Shown: positions 1-8,860 of the stretch, piece after piece
How positions within the stretch are numbered: the stretch's first letter is position 1
Layout: each line of letters opens with the position of its first letter
Assembly: GCA_016124975.1 (NCBI GenBank)
Contig: WGMP01000021.1
Location: forward strand, 1-64,000
From: Phycisphaera sp.
GTDB taxonomy: Bacteria > Planctomycetota > Phycisphaerae > Phycisphaerales > SM1A02
Direction: 5' to 3'
Length of the DNA: 64,000 bases
Position numbers and translations under genes: made by a program
The notes under the pieces: model-generated
Told to the model about the DNA's origin: nothing
Database searches by the model: none
The model's input: only the letters and a program-made list of their open reading frames with translations

Positions 1-2
1 AC

Positions 3-284
3 GTCGAATCGCGCGGCATCCCGGCTGGCGGCGTCGGCTTCAACTCGCTGTATCGCTGCGGATACAGCTTCGTCTCGCCTCCTTGCCAGCCGGGCGCCGC
101 GCGCTTCTTTGGTCTTCGGGGATCCGTCAGACAGAACCTAGGCGACCCGATCCTCGGGGGACGCGCACCACGAGCCCGAGGGCGCCGTCCCGTGGCGTGG
201 GCCCGCTGCGTCCGAAACCGCCTCGCCGTGTGCCACCCCAGCAAAACGAGCCACGCGCCCCATGACGAGGCGCGTGGCAAGTAG
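3..284 (+). CDS. Possible 3' tail of an unidentified protein (partial)
   Basis: The window may open inside a gene on the plus strand. The frame starting at base 3 is open to a TAG at 282-284. Its first 40 or so residues have non-shadow composition, including FNSLYRCGYSF and ARFFGLRG. This loosely recalls the C-terminal end of formylglycine-generating (SUMF1-type) proteins, which finish near a G-F/L-R motif. After that point the frame turns Arg/Pro-rich and overlaps the terminator of the neighbouring minus-strand gene, so the true stop may differ or the frame may be chance. Treat it as a weak call; the upstream sequence would settle it. Confidence 0.2.
   Translation, partial: VESRGIPAGGVGFNSLYRCGYSFVSPPCQPGAARFFGLRGSVRQNLGDPILGGRAPRARGRRPVAWARCVRNRLAVCHPSKTSHAPHDEARGK
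242..278 (-). terminator. Rho-independent terminator of the HPF-like gene
   Basis: A perfect 10-bp inverted repeat (GCCACGCGCC at 250-259, GGCGCGTGGC at 269-278) encloses a 9-nt loop. Read on the minus strand, the hairpin is followed three bases later by TTTT. It lies 45 bp beyond the stop of the HPF-like gene at 323, so it most likely ends that transcript. The U-tract is short. Confidence 0.65.
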
Positions 285-322
285 GGTCGGTGACGAGAAG
301 CGGACGAAAGGCCTGACCTCGG

Positions 323-694
323 TCAGCCGGCCAATTCCTCCGAGAGATGACTCGACATGCGCGCGTCGATCCCGCGCTGGTCGCGCCCGCGGCGGAACGG
401 CCGGTCGAGGGAGCGAGCGAGCGCGCGACGCAGCCGTGACGCCGCCGCATCGATGGCCTCGTAGTAGGTCTCGGCGCGCTCCTCGATGCGCAGCGCGGGG
501 CGATGCGCGCGCGTGAGCAGGATGGCGCAGGTCTTGTCGAGCCCGCCGCGCGGGCCGTTCACGTCGCCGAGGCGGACATCGACATGGCCCGCGGCGTTCG
601 CGATGCGGTCGATCGCGCCGCCGATCCGATCGAGGACATAGCCGAGTTCTGCGTCGCTGGTCTTGATGCTGCCATCGAACAACCGGATATCCAT
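323..694 (-). CDS. HPF/RaiA-like ribosome-associated protein (second paralogue)
   Basis: This 123-residue protein resembles the hibernation-promoting factor / sigma-54 modulation family, which binds the 30S subunit and silences ribosomes in stationary phase. Recognisable pieces are the central strand block with VRLGDVNGPRGG and DKTCAILL, then the helix-forming YYEAIDAAASRLRRALAR. The chosen ATG at 694 is preceded by AAAGGGG about nine bases upstream; the longer frame to 1033 has no coding character. A more canonical hpf lies at 8453, so this is a paralogue, perhaps for another stress state. It looks monocistronic and ends at a terminator at 242-278. Family membership is fairly sure; the role is inferred. 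Confidence 0.75.
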   Translation of the reverse strand: MDIRLFDGSIKTSDAELGYVLDRIGGAIDRIANAAGHVDVRLGDVNGPRGGLDKTCAILLTRAHRPALRIEERAETYYEAIDAAASRLRRALARSLDRPFRRGRDQRGIDARMSSHLSEELAG

Positions 695-1444
695 GGAACA
701 CACCCCTTTCAGGCTTTTCGGGTCTGGCATCTGAGGGCGCGCCCCAAGCGCGCCTGCGTCTCGGATGCAAGCCCATACGGACGAGGGATGCCTGGGTTCA
801 TCGAATCGACGCCCAAACAGCCCTCGCGAAGGGTCGCATCCGAACCGCCCGTGGTCTTGGGAAACGCGGCGCTTCTCGTGCACCGCGAGCGGATGCAAGC
901 TGCACACTCCGCACGACGATCTCCGCCCGCATCGGACGGGGCGTTCTCGGAGCATCAAAGGCGTATGTTCAATCCGCGGCGGATGCGCGATCAGGCCCGA
1001 AACGAAGACGCGCGCCGTTCCAGCGCGCGCCACTCATCGGGTCCAGGAATGACCTTTCCCGCATTCATGCAGGGCATCAAGATCGTCACAGCCGAAACGG
1101 CCTCCTGCAGAACCGCATCCTTCGCGGCGGGGACGACGCTCGCCGTGCGACAGAGATCCTCCGAAGAGGACGAGCGGGCTGCGGCATCGGCCGGAGTCTG
1201 TGGAGCGCTCAGGGTGCGGGGAGACATCCGAGGTGATTCCTACCCCCACTTTTCGGCGAGGTCGCGTGTTCGGACGCACAATCCGAACAAAATCCCATTC
1301 CGATCCCTGCGAAACCTGCCGAGATCGCGTCCCCGCCCCCCCCGCAGAGCCCATCTGCGGAACCGCTTCAATCGGCCGTCGACCGGGGGTCGCGTCGCGA
1401 CGGACGCTCCCGAGCCACCGCGGAGCCCTATCATCGCCGCCCCC
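695..1444. other. Gene-free interval between divergent HPF-like gene and uvrA
   Basis: About 750 bp with no frame of convincing composition. The long plus-strand frame entering uvrA from 503 and the minus-strand frames here are Arg/Pro-rich shadows. It must hold the divergent promoters of the HPF-like gene and uvrA. A GC-rich inverted repeat (GGCGCG...CGCGCC) lies near 735-756. Nothing else is identified. Confidence 0.5.
1429..1434 (+). promoter_or_regulatory. Candidate -10 of uvrA (TATCAT)
   Basis: TATCAT lies ten bases before the uvrA ATG, which predicts a 5' leader of only a few bases. No good -35 hexamer is seen 17 bp upstream. It fits the short-leader pattern seen at many genes in the window. 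Confidence 0.35.
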
Positions 1445-4378
1445 ATGGCAACGCCCGAGAAGTCGATTCGCGTCCGAGGTGCGCGCGAGCACAACCTCAA
1501 GAACCTCTCGGTCGAGATCCCCCGCGACAAGCTCGTCGTGATCACGGGCGTGTCGGGCTCGGGCAAGAGCTCGCTCGCCTTCGACACGATCTTCGCAGAG
1601 GGCCAGCGCAAGTACATGGAGTCGCTCTCCGCGTACGCGCGGCAGTTCCTCGACCAGATGCAGAAGCCCAACGTCGAGGCGATCGAGGGCCTTCCGCCGA
1701 CCATCGCGATCGAACAGCGCTCGGGCGGACACAGCCCGCGCTCGATCGTGGCGACGACGACGGAGATCTGGGACTACCTGCGCCTCCTCTACGCGCGATG
1801 CGGCACGCCGACCTGCTGGCATACGGAGGAGCGCGGCAAGTCCTCGTCGAAGAGCAAGACGAAGGCGGTGCATGTCTGCGGCAAGGAGATCAGCGCCTCG
1901 AACCCGAGCCAGATCGTCGAGACGCTGGTCACGAGGTTCGCGGGAAAGCGCGCGATGCTCTGCGCCCCCGTTGTCCGCGCGAAGAAGGGCTTCCACCGCG
2001 AGGTGCTCGAGGGCCTGCAGAAGCAGGGTCTCGTTCGCGCGCGCGCGAACGGGAAGGTCGTCGACCTGCGCGAGGTTCTCAAGGACGGTGGCGAGAATCC
2101 GCTCGGGTTCGGCCGCTACGAGATGAACGACGTCGACGCGGTCGTTGACCGCATCGTGCTCGAGGAATCCGCCAGGCAGCGGATCGCGGAGAGCGTCGAG
2201 ACGGCGCTGAAGCTGGCGGAGGGCTCGCTCGTCGTCCTGATCGAGGACTCGACGGGAAGGGACGCTGCGGCGAAGGACGGCTGGACCGAGCACCGCTTCA
2301 GCGAGAAGTTCGCGTGCGCGGAGCACCCCGAGTGCGCGCTTGACGAGCTCGAGCCGCGCCTCTTCAGCTTCAACTCGCCGCAGGGCGCGTGCCCCGCGTG
2401 CGCGGGCCTCGGCACCGTGAACGAGTTCGACGAGGCGCTCTGCGTGCCCGACACGACGAAGCCGCTGCGCGAGGCGATCGAGCCCTGGCGCCGCAACGGT
2501 CGTCGCATGAACATCTACTACGCGCGCGCACTGCGCAGCTTCGCGGCGCTCGCGAAGATCGACCTCGACACGCCGTACTCGGAGCTTCCCGCGAAGACCC
2601 GCACCGCGCTCATGTGGGGCTCGTCGGCCGAGGGCGTGAAGCTCGCGTTCGAGTGGGAAGGCGTGCTGCCGCACCTCAAGCGCCGCGCCACCGAGACCGA
2701 GAGCGAGAACGTGAAGGAGCGGCTCATGGCCTACATGAGCCAGGCGCCCTGCCCCGCGTGCGAGGGCCGGCGCCTGCGCACCGAGGCGCTCGCGGTGAAG
2801 CTCAGAAGCGGCACGCTCGCGCTCTCGATCAGCGACATCGCGGCGATGACCGTGTCGCGCGCGCTCGCATTCGTCCAGTCGATCGAGCTCTCGAAGGAGT
2901 CGCGGCAGATCGCGGCGCCGATCCTGAAGGAAGTCGAGGCGCGGCTTGGCTTCCTCGCGTCGGTCGGGCTCGACTACCTGTCGCTCAACCGCACGAGTTC
3001 GACGCTCTCGGGCGGCGAGGCGCAGCGCATCCGCCTCGCGACGCAGGTCGGAAGCGGCCTCGTCGGCGTCTGCTACGTGCTCGACGAGCCGACGATCGGC
3101 CTCCACCAGCGCGACAACGATCGGCTGATCGCGACGCTGCGCCGGCTTTCCGACATCGGCAACACCGTGCTTGTCGTCGAACACGACGAAGACATGATGC
3201 GCGCCGCCGACTGGATCGTCGACATCGGCCCTGGCCCGGGCCGCCATGGCGGCACCCTCGTCGCCGAGGGCGATCTGGCGCAGATCGCTGCGCATCCGAC
3301 GAGCCTGACGGGCGAGTACCTCTCGGGCCGGCGGAAGATCGAGGTCCCGAGGAAGCGCCGCACGGTCAGCGAGTCGAACGCGATCGTGGTGAAGGGCGCC
3401 GCCGCCAACAACCTGCGCGGGATCGACGTGGCGTTCCCGCTCGGCGGGCTCGTCTGCGTGACGGGCGTCTCGGGCTCGGGCAAGTCGACGCTTGTGAACG
3501 ACATCCTGCTCGCGGCCGCGCGCAAGCATGTGCTCGGCGAGAACATCGCCGCAGCCGCACACACGCGCGTGACGGGCTTCGGCAAGATCGCGCGCGTGGT
3601 CGAGGTCGACCAGTCGCCGATCGGCCGCACGCCGCGCTCGAACCCCGCGACCTACACGGGGATCTTCGACGAGATCCGCCGCATCTGGTCGCTCGTCCCT
3701 GAGTCGAAGATCCGCGGCTACGAGCCCGGCCGCTTCTCGTTCAACGTGAAGGGCGGCCGCTGCGAGGCGTGCCAGGGACAGGGCGTGAAGCGCATCGAGA
3801 TGCACTTCCTCCCGGATGTCTTCGTCGACTGCGAGGTCTGCAAGGGCAAGCGGTACTCGCGCGAGACCCTCGAGATCCGCTACCGCGGCCGCACGATCGC
3901 CGATGTGCTCGACGCGACCGTCGAGGACGCGCTGACCTTCTTCGACGCACACCCGAAGATCAACCGCATGCTCGAGTGCCTGCGCGACGTGGGCCTCGGC
4001 TACATCCAGCTTGGTCAGGCGTCGACGACGCTGTCGGGCGGCGAGGCGCAGCGCGTGAAGCTCGCGACCGAACTCGGCACCGCGACCGACGCGCCGACGC
4101 TCTACATCCTCGACGAACCGACGACGGGGCTCCACTTCGCCGATGTGGCGCGTCTGCTCACGGTGCTCGAGCGCCTGGCGGACAAGGGCCACACGCTCGT
4201 CGTGATCGAGCACAACCTCGACGTCGTGAAGTGCGCCGACTGGATCATTGACCTCGGCCCCGAGGGTGGCGACCGCGGCGGCACGGTGGTCGCGCGCGGC
4301 ACGCCCGAGGATGTGGCGCGCGACAAGGCGAGCTGGACTGGACGCTGGCTGAAGCCGCTCCTGCGCGCGAAGAGATAG
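1445..4378 (+). CDS. uvrA: Excinuclease ABC subunit A
   Basis: UvrA is the damage-sensing ATPase of nucleotide excision repair; with UvrB it scans DNA and loads UvrB at lesions. The 977-residue product has both ABC halves: Walker A GVSGSGKS at residues 35-42 and again near 676, and signatures LSGGEAQR in each half. Zinc modules are visible as CAEHPEC with CPAC (about 291-318) and as CEAC/CEVC (about 771-799). It starts at ATG 1445; the in-frame extension to 503 is Arg-rich and lacks conservation. A Ser/Lys-rich insertion of roughly 15 residues ([10 protein letters not shown]) interrupts the region just after ARCGTPTC, where most UvrAs have a compact Cys motif. It is followed by the minus-strand regulator, with a terminator between. 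Confidence 0.98.
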   Translation: MATPEKSIRVRGAREHNLKNLSVEIPRDKLVVITGVSGSGKSSLAFDTIFAEGQRKYMESLSAYARQFLDQMQKPNVEAIEGLPPTIAIEQRSGGHSPRSIVATTTEIWDYLRLLYARCGTPTCWHTEERGKSSSKSKTKAVHVCGKEISASNPSQIVETLVTRFAGKRAMLCAPVVRAKKGFHREVLEGLQKQGLVRARANGKVVDLREVLKDGGENPLGFGRYEMNDVDAVVDRIVLEESARQRIAESVETALKLAEGSLVVLIEDSTGRDAAAKDGWTEHRFSEKFACAEHPECALDELEPRLFSFNSPQGACPACAGLGTVNEFDEALCVPDTTKPLREAIEPWRRNGRRMNIYYARALRSFAALAKIDLDTPYSELPAKTRTALMWGSSAEGVKLAFEWEGVLPHLKRRATETESENVKERLMAYMSQAPCPACEGRRLRTEALAVKLRSGTLALSISDIAAMTVSRALAFVQSIELSKESRQIAAPILKEVEARLGFLASVGLDYLSLNRTSSTLSGGEAQRIRLATQVGSGLVGVCYVLDEPTIGLHQRDNDRLIATLRRLSDIGNTVLVVEHDEDMMRAADWIVDIGPGPGRHGGTLVAEGDLAQIAAHPTSLTGEYLSGRRKIEVPRKRRTVSESNAIVVKGAAANNLRGIDVAFPLGGLVCVTGVSGSGKSTLVNDILLAAARKHVLGENIAAAAHTRVTGFGKIARVVEVDQSPIGRTPRSNPATYTGIFDEIRRIWSLVPESKIRGYEPGRFSFNVKGGRCEACQGQGVKRIEMHFLPDVFVDCEVCKGKRYSRETLEIRYRGRTIADVLDATVEDALTFFDAHPKINRMLECLRDVGLGYIQLGQASTTLSGGEAQRVKLATELGTATDAPTLYILDEPTTGLHFADVARLLTVLERLADKGHTLVVIEHNLDVVKCADWIIDLGPEGGDRGGTVVARGTPEDVARDKASWTGRWLKPLLRAKR

Positions 4379-4390
4379 CCCCGCGCCGCG

Positions 4391-4433
4391 GAAAAAAGAC
4401 GCACGGACGGCGGGAGTCCCGCCGTCCGTGCGT
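4391..4433 (-). terminator. Strong rho-independent terminator of the winged-helix gene
   Basis: Perfect 17-bp arms (4399-4415 and 4417-4433) flank one central base. On the minus strand the hairpin is followed by TTTTTT (4392-4397, plus-strand A6). It lies 33 bp beyond the stop of the regulator at 4466 and separates it from the converging uvrA. The plus-strand side has no U-tract, so it acts mainly on the minus strand. Confidence 0.85.
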
Positions 4434-4465
4434 GGCTTGCATCGCGTGAAGGCCGCCGAGCGGCC

Positions 4466-5092
4466 TTACTTGCTCACCTTCGGACGGATGTCGGGGCCGG
4501 GCATGACATGGCCGTCGACGGGCGCGAAGATGACGCCGAGGTGGAAGTTCGCCGCGGGCGCCTTCCGCGAGTTGTTGGCTCGCGAGCGGGCGCGGCGGAC
4601 GAGATCCTCGAGCTCGTTGCAGAGCCCGCGGATGCGGGCGACCTCGTCGTCGGTGAAGTTCTCCCAGTGGAGGGAGACGCGTCGCGCCGAGATGCCGCCG
4701 CCCGAGCGCATGTCGAGCGCGGTCGCGCGCGACTCGTTGAGCCACGGGCGATAGAGGTCGGCGACCTTCTGCGCGTCGCGCTTCGAGTCGTTCTCGACGG
4801 GGAAGGCAAGCTCGTTGATGGCCGCGCGGTAGTAGCGCGGGCGCTTGCCGCGGCGGCCCGGGGTCGCCTCGCCCGCGCGGGAGATCAGGAGCCCCGCCTT
4901 CTCGAGCTGTCGGAGATGGAAGTACAGGGCGGTTCGGTTGAGGCCGACCGCCTGCGCAAGTTCCGTCACCGAGGTCTCGCCGAGGCGGCGCGCGGTCTCG
5001 AAGATGCGAAGGCGGAGCGGAAGGCGCACGGCCTGCCACATGGGAGCGCGGGAAATCTGCATGTTCGGAGTGTCTGTCGTTGATTCTGGCAT
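4466..5092 (-). CDS. Winged-helix (ArsR-like) transcriptional regulator
   Basis: This 208-residue protein is a DNA-binding regulator. A winged helix-turn-helix occupies about residues 15-85: RLRIFETARRLGETSVTEL, then AQAVGLNRTALYFHLRQLEKAG, then a basic wing GRRGKRPRYYRA. That layout matches ArsR/HTH_20-type domains. The C-terminal half (about 95-208) has no motif I recognise and no obvious metal-binding cysteines, so the ligand is unknown. The ATG at 5092 is supported by AGGAAG ten bases upstream; the 339-residue frame extends into non-coding sequence. It is monocistronic, ending at a strong terminator. The cluster of GTGAATTCAC-type palindromes at 5542-5591 is a possible operator, though it sits nearer the thioesterase gene. 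Confidence 0.85.
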   Translation of the reverse strand: MPESTTDTPNMQISRAPMWQAVRLPLRLRIFETARRLGETSVTELAQAVGLNRTALYFHLRQLEKAGLLISRAGEATPGRRGKRPRYYRAAINELAFPVENDSKRDAQKVADLYRPWLNESRATALDMRSGGGISARRVSLHWENFTDDEVARIRGLCNELEDLVRRARSRANNSRKAPAANFHLGVIFAPVDGHVMPGPDIRPKVSK

Positions 5093-5541
5093 GGTGTCGT
5101 TGCTTCCTGCGGCGTGCGCCGATCGGACGCACGCCTCTGAAAAGTCTCCTACGGCACGACCGTTCGGACCTGGCGGCACGCGCTCTGAGGAGGCCCGTGG
5201 CCTCCGAGCCCTCTCTCGCAGCGGGCCGAGTCCCGTTGCGTGAACCGAGGCGAATCCACGATGGATCCGCCGCGGCGAGGGGCGAGGACCAGGCGTCGGG
5301 CGAACCCTCGCTGATCCTCGACAGCCCGACATGCGCCAGGCCGGAGCGTTCTCGCGCCGAAGTCCGAGCACCGCTTGGAACCGCGGTGTTCCTTCCTCGG
5401 TCGGTGGTGCCCCACGCACGCCCCTGCACACAAGTGACAGGCGACATGCCACGGGAACACCCCAACTCTCTTCCAGAAGGCGCAAGCATTCCGCAAACGC
5501 GCCGACTTGTCAAGCGACTCGGCGGCAAACGCCACACTTCC

Positions 5542-5591
5542 TGTGAATTCACACGATTGTTCGCGGGGAATTCACCCCGTGAATATTCACG
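5542..5591. promoter_or_regulatory. Cluster of GTGAAT-type palindromes (candidate operator)
   Basis: Three related palindromic sites lie in 50 bp: TGTGAATTCACA (5542-5553, perfect), an imperfect one around GAATTC at 5565-5578, and CGTGAATATTCACG (5578-5591, perfect 14 bp). They stand in a locally AT-rich patch about 75 bp before the thioesterase start and 450 bp before the winged-helix gene. Homodimeric winged-helix regulators bind such sites, so the neighbouring regulator is a natural candidate; this link is inferred. Confidence 0.55.
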
Positions 5592-5653
5592 CTTGATCAT
5601 CCAGCGCCATCGGAGACGCAACTGCGGAACCCGATTGTGGTACGCGAACCCGC

Positions 5654-5659
5654 TACGAT
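5654..5659 (+). promoter_or_regulatory. Candidate -10 (TACGAT), leaderless start
   Basis: TACGAT ends exactly six bases before the ATG of the thioesterase. If it is a sigma-70 -10 element, transcription would start at the A of the ATG. There is no Shine-Dalgarno sequence before this gene. Confidence 0.45.
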
Positions 5660-5665
5660 CCCTTC

Positions 5666-6085
5666 ATGTCCGATTTCCCGCCCGTTGACGAGCCCCATCT
5701 TGCGCTCCGCGTCCTGATGATGCCGCGCGACACGAACCATCAGGGCACGATCTTCGGCGGGATCATTCTTTCGCATGTCGACCAAGCCGGCTACATCGAG
5801 GCGCGTCGGCACGGCCTGCACCGCTGGGTGACGGCATCGATCGACAGGGTCGACTTCAAGGCCCCCGTCTCGATCGGCGAGGTGGTCGAGTTCCGCACGC
5901 GGACGATCCGCCTTGGCCGGACTTCCGTGACCGTGCAGGTCGTCGTGGACTCCGAGCGCCTCGATGGAAGCTGGGCCCGCGTCACCGAAGCGCAGCTGAC
6001 GATGGTCGCGGTCGACGCAGAAGGCCGCGCCATGCCGTTCCGAGGCGCCCCGCAGCCACCCGATGCGGGCGGACGACGGTCGTAG
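5666..6085 (+). CDS. Acyl-CoA thioesterase, hotdog fold (YciA/BACH type)
   Basis: The 139-residue protein hydrolyses acyl-CoA thioesters to free acid and CoA in the cytoplasm. The diagnostic N-terminal block is present: MMPRDTNHQGTIFGGIILSH followed by DQAG, which includes the conserved Asn and Asp of the YciA/ACOT hotdog active site. The hydrophobic hotdog helix follows, then strands ASIDRVDFKAPVSIGEVVEF. Length fits a single hotdog domain. The start is fixed by the conserved N-terminus and by a TACGAT element six bases upstream. The last 15 residues are Pro/Gly-rich and unconserved. Substrate chain length cannot be read from sequence. Confidence 0.92.
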   Translation: MSDFPPVDEPHLALRVLMMPRDTNHQGTIFGGIILSHVDQAGYIEARRHGLHRWVTASIDRVDFKAPVSIGEVVEFRTRTIRLGRTSVTVQVVVDSERLDGSWARVTEAQLTMVAVDAEGRAMPFRGAPQPPDAGGRRS

Positions 6086-6146
6086 AATCCGCGGGGCATG
6101 CCCGCGCTGCAGCGGGAGCCCCCGCCGCCGAGCATTCAGGACCGCC

Positions 6147-6755
6147 ATGCACCGACACGCCCGCCTCGGCATCCTCATCTCGGGCAGCGGCCGAAGCGCG
6201 CTGAACATCGCCGACGCCTGCGAACACGGACGGCTCGACGCCACGGTCGCGCTCGTCGTCGCGCACCGCGAGGAGGTCGAGGGGGTCGCGCGATGCCGCG
6301 CGCGGGGACTTCGCGTGGCCGTCGTGCCGACGGGTCCGAATCTCGAGGACCGTCTCGACGCGTGTCTCGAGGCGGCCTCAGTCGAGCTCGTCTGCCTCGC
6401 GGGCTACCTCCGCCGCTTCCGTGTGGGCGAACGGTGGAGGAACCGCGCGCTGAACATCCATCCTTCGCTCCTCCCGAAGTTCGGCGGCGCGGGGATGTAC
6501 GGGCTGCGCGTCCACGCCGCGGTGCTCGCCGCGGGAGAGCGCGAGACGGGATGCACCGTGCACTTCGCGGACGAGGAGTACGACCGAGGCGCGGCCGTCA
6601 CGGTGCGCCGCTGCGCGGTTGAGACGGGCGACACGCCCGAGGCCCTGGCGGCCCGCGTGTTCCGAGAGGAGTGCATCGCCTATCCAGAGGCCATCGCGGC
6701 GGTGCTCTCGCGCCGCACGCGGGGAACCGAGGCCCGTGTGGAGGCGCTTCGATGA
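6147..6755 (+). CDS. purN: Phosphoribosylglycinamide formyltransferase
   Basis: PurN transfers a formyl group from 10-formyltetrahydrofolate to GAR, the third step of purine synthesis. The 202-residue product has the N-terminal phosphate loop LISGSGRSAL and the catalytic Asn-x-His in NIHPSLLPKF. It also has GMYGLRVH, TGCTVHFADEEYDRG with the catalytic Asp, and a C-terminal helix with EECIAYPEAI. Length is standard. It starts at ATG 6147, 61 bp after the thioesterase. The stop overlaps the ATG of the following peptidase gene (ATGA), so the two are probably translationally coupled, an unusual pairing. Confidence 0.95.
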   Translation: MHRHARLGILISGSGRSALNIADACEHGRLDATVALVVAHREEVEGVARCRARGLRVAVVPTGPNLEDRLDACLEAASVELVCLAGYLRRFRVGERWRNRALNIHPSLLPKFGGAGMYGLRVHAAVLAAGERETGCTVHFADEEYDRGAAVTVRRCAVETGDTPEALAARVFREECIAYPEAIAAVLSRRTRGTEARVEALR

Positions 6756-8254
6756 ACCCGCGTGCGCTGCGAGCCCTCGTCATGTGCGCAACGGCGCTTG
6801 CTCTCGTCTCCATTTCACAGGGCGAAGCGCTTGAATCGCCGCGAGCACGCTGGTCGCCCGCGCAGGATGGCTCGACGGGCGAGGCCACGCGCCCGCGCGT
6901 GCCTTCGCAGCGCGAGATTGACGACGCGCTGCGCGCCCGCGACTTCACGCGCGCGGAGCCGCTGATCGCGGCGCGGATCGAAGCGGGCGAGCGCGACCCG
7001 ATCCTCCTCTACAACCACGCCTGCGTGCTTGCGCGGCTCGGACGGCTCGAGGAGGCCGAGGGGCGGCTCCTCGAGTCGGTCGAGGAGGGATTCGACGCGT
7101 TCGACATCATGCGCGAGGACGCGGACCTCGAGCCGATCCGCGAGGGCCGCGTCTACAAGGCCATCCTCGAGGCGCATCGGCGCGTCGAGCGCGCGCAGCC
7201 CGAGCGGCCCGCGCGAAGGCCGGCGCGCGATCCGCTCGCGGCGTGGGAGGCGGCGCACGGCGACCGCTACCGCTACGAGCGGGACGAGGCGCGGGGCCTC
7301 CTCTTCGCCACCTTCCTCGACGAGCGCGCCCATGCGCGCATGCGGGCGGACCTCGCCCTGCTCGAGGAGCATCTGCTGAAGACCTACTTCGGGAGGCCGC
7401 CCGACCGACCCGCGCTCGTCGCCATCGTGCGGCCCGAGGACGCGTCGCGCTACCTCGATCGACCCGAGGTCAAGGGCATGTACCTCCACTCCGAGCGGCG
7501 TCTGGTGGCCCGCGACACGGGGCAGAGCCTGCAGCATGAGTTCGTCCATCTCCTCCACTTCGCCGACATGGAGCGGCGCGGCCAGCGGCACCCGATCTGG
7601 ATCCAAGAGGGCCTCGCGAGCCTCTACGAGGACTACACGCTCCGCGCGGACGGGTCGATCGAGTTCCACCCGAACATCCGATTCAACATCGCAAGACGCC
7701 AGGTCTCGTCGAACACGGCGCGGCCGTGGAAGGATCTCTTCGGCTACTCAGGCGAGCGCTTCATGGCGGGCGCAGAGCGGCATTACCCGCAGGTCCGGGC
7801 GATCTTCGAGTTCTTCGCGCGCGAGGGGAAGCTCGAGGAGTTCTATCGCGCGCTCGTCGAGACCTCGCGCGAGGATCCAAGCGGGGTTCGCGCGGTGGAG
7901 CGCACCTTCGGAGAGCCACTCGCGCGGGTCGAGGCGCGCTGGCGCAAGTGGATGCTCGATCGGGGAGCCATCGACGACACGGTCTCGCGCGGCGATCCGT
8001 CGCTCGGGCTCGCGGTCGAGGACGCCGTGGACGGTGCGCGGATCCGAAGCTTCGTGCCCGGATCCGCAGCGCGCGCTGCGGGCCTTCGCGTGGGCGACGT
8101 GATCCTCTCCGTGGCGGGTCGGCCCGTTCGCAACCGCGACGAGCTGATGCTCGCGGTCGCGGGGCTCAAGCACGGCGAGTCGGTCGAGGTCCGCTATCGC
8201 CGGGACGAGAGCGAGCTCGCGGCGATGGTCAGGCCGAGGCCGCTCGGCGGGTAG
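6752..8254 (+). CDS. Secreted HExxH metallopeptidase-like protein with PDZ domain
   Basis: This 500-residue protein looks exported: a hydrophobic N-terminus (LRALVMCATALALVSIS) resembles a signal peptide. Residues about 50-150 form TPR-like helices (ILLYNHACVLARLGRLEEAE). A gluzincin-like zinc site follows: QHEFVHLLHF gives the HExxH, and about 25 residues later IQEGLASLYEDY supplies the third ligand Glu, as in DUF1570/peptidase MA-like proteins. A PDZ domain closes the protein (LGLAVEDAVDGARIRSFVPG, then GLRVGDVILSVAGRPV), probably for substrate or partner binding. It overlaps purN by four bases. The peptidase activity is inferred from the intact motif. Confidence 0.85.
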   Translation: MNPRALRALVMCATALALVSISQGEALESPRARWSPAQDGSTGEATRPRVPSQREIDDALRARDFTRAEPLIAARIEAGERDPILLYNHACVLARLGRLEEAEGRLLESVEEGFDAFDIMREDADLEPIREGRVYKAILEAHRRVERAQPERPARRPARDPLAAWEAAHGDRYRYERDEARGLLFATFLDERAHARMRADLALLEEHLLKTYFGRPPDRPALVAIVRPEDASRYLDRPEVKGMYLHSERRLVARDTGQSLQHEFVHLLHFADMERRGQRHPIWIQEGLASLYEDYTLRADGSIEFHPNIRFNIARRQVSSNTARPWKDLFGYSGERFMAGAERHYPQVRAIFEFFAREGKLEEFYRALVETSREDPSGVRAVERTFGEPLARVEARWRKWMLDRGAIDDTVSRGDPSLGLAVEDAVDGARIRSFVPGSAARAAGLRVGDVILSVAGRPVRNRDELMLAVAGLKHGESVEVRYRRDESELAAMVRPRPLGG

Positions 8255-8344
8255 GCGCCGTCCGGCCGCGAGTGCGAGCCCTCCGACACGCCGCGAAATG
8301 GACATCTCGGTGAAGTTCCCTTCGCGCACGGCCACCTGCTTCGC

Positions 8345-8380
8345 TACCTTGTGTCGGCGGGCTTCGTCTCGCCGACCGAG
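8345..8380 (+). promoter_or_regulatory. hpf promoter -10 candidate and leader hairpin
   Basis: TACCTT (8345-8350) is a possible -10, with TTCGCG 18 bp upstream as a weak -35. It is followed by a leader of about 95 nt that opens with a perfect 7-bp stem (GTCGGCG...CGCCGAC). The leader could modulate hpf translation; this is inference. Confidence 0.3.
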
Positions 8381-8452
8381 GTCGGTGTGGAACCCGCGGC
8401 AAGCGTCATCCGCGCGGCCATCGGCGGCGCAGACCCGAGCGAAAGGCACACC

Positions 8453-8755
8453 ATGCAGATCAACGTCACGGGCAAGCACCTCGAGATCACGGAAGCCATC
8501 GACGCCTATGTGCGCAAGAAGAGCGAGAGGCTCGTGCGCTACTTCGACCAGGTGCAGTCGATCAACTGCGTGATCGAGAAGGAGCCCAACGCCTACCACG
8601 TCGAGTTCATCGTCGACGTGGCGCATCACGAGGACTTCATCGTGAACTACCGCGACGCGGATCTCTACGCGGCGATCGACCTGGCCATCGACCGCGAGGC
8701 GCGGCAGATCATCGACCACAAGAACCAGGTGCGGAACCACAAGCACCACCGCTGA
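8453..8755 (+). CDS. hpf: Ribosome hibernation promoting factor (short form)
   Basis: The 100-residue protein matches short HPF/YfiA, which binds the decoding region of the 30S subunit and promotes ribosome hibernation. The start MQINVTGKHLEITEAIDAYV, the helix KKSERLVRYFDQV and DLYAAIDLAIDREARQI are typical of the family. GAAAGG lies seven bases before the ATG and supports this start over the longer frame. It is followed by a ptsN-like EIIA and an HPr, the same order as hpf-ptsN-npr in the proteobacterial rpoN operon. The C-terminus ends in a basic His/Lys tail. The long-form dimerisation domain is absent. Confidence 0.93.
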   Translation: MQINVTGKHLEITEAIDAYVRKKSERLVRYFDQVQSINCVIEKEPNAYHVEFIVDVAHHEDFIVNYRDADLYAAIDLAIDREARQIIDHKNQVRNHKHHR

Positions 8756-8780
8756 GGCCGACGCCCGCGCGGGTTTCGCC

Positions 8781-8786
8781 TATGCT
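8781..8786 (+). promoter_or_regulatory. Candidate -10 (TATGCT) upstream of the EIIA gene
   Basis: TATGCT lies in the 105-bp gap between hpf and the EIIA gene and predicts a separate transcript with a leader of about 70 nt. No clear -35 accompanies it. Confidence 0.25.
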
Positions 8787-8860
8787 GCACCCGCACAGTG
8801 CGTGCGCCCGTTGTTCGTGCGCGATTGCCGCTGACAGACACCCCCTGCCGTGACCCACCC

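Larger units (their letters stand above)
5093..5665. other. Divergent regulatory interval
   Basis: About 570 bp between the divergent regulator and thioesterase genes, with no credible coding frame. It becomes AT-richer at 5535-5600, where a cluster of palindromes is found (separate entry). A GC-rich perfect hairpin (GGAGGCC, 3-nt loop, GGCCTCC) lies near 5190. Confidence 0.5.

Noticed and set aside
503-1444. 314-codon N-terminal extension of uvrA
   Set aside because: UvrA families start at the conserved [18 protein letters not shown] region; the extension is unconserved and contains the divergent promoter interval.
1034-4213. 1059-codon minus-strand ORF opposite uvrA
   Set aside because: Arg/Ala/Leu-rich antisense shadow of uvrA caused by high GC; no domain and no start context.
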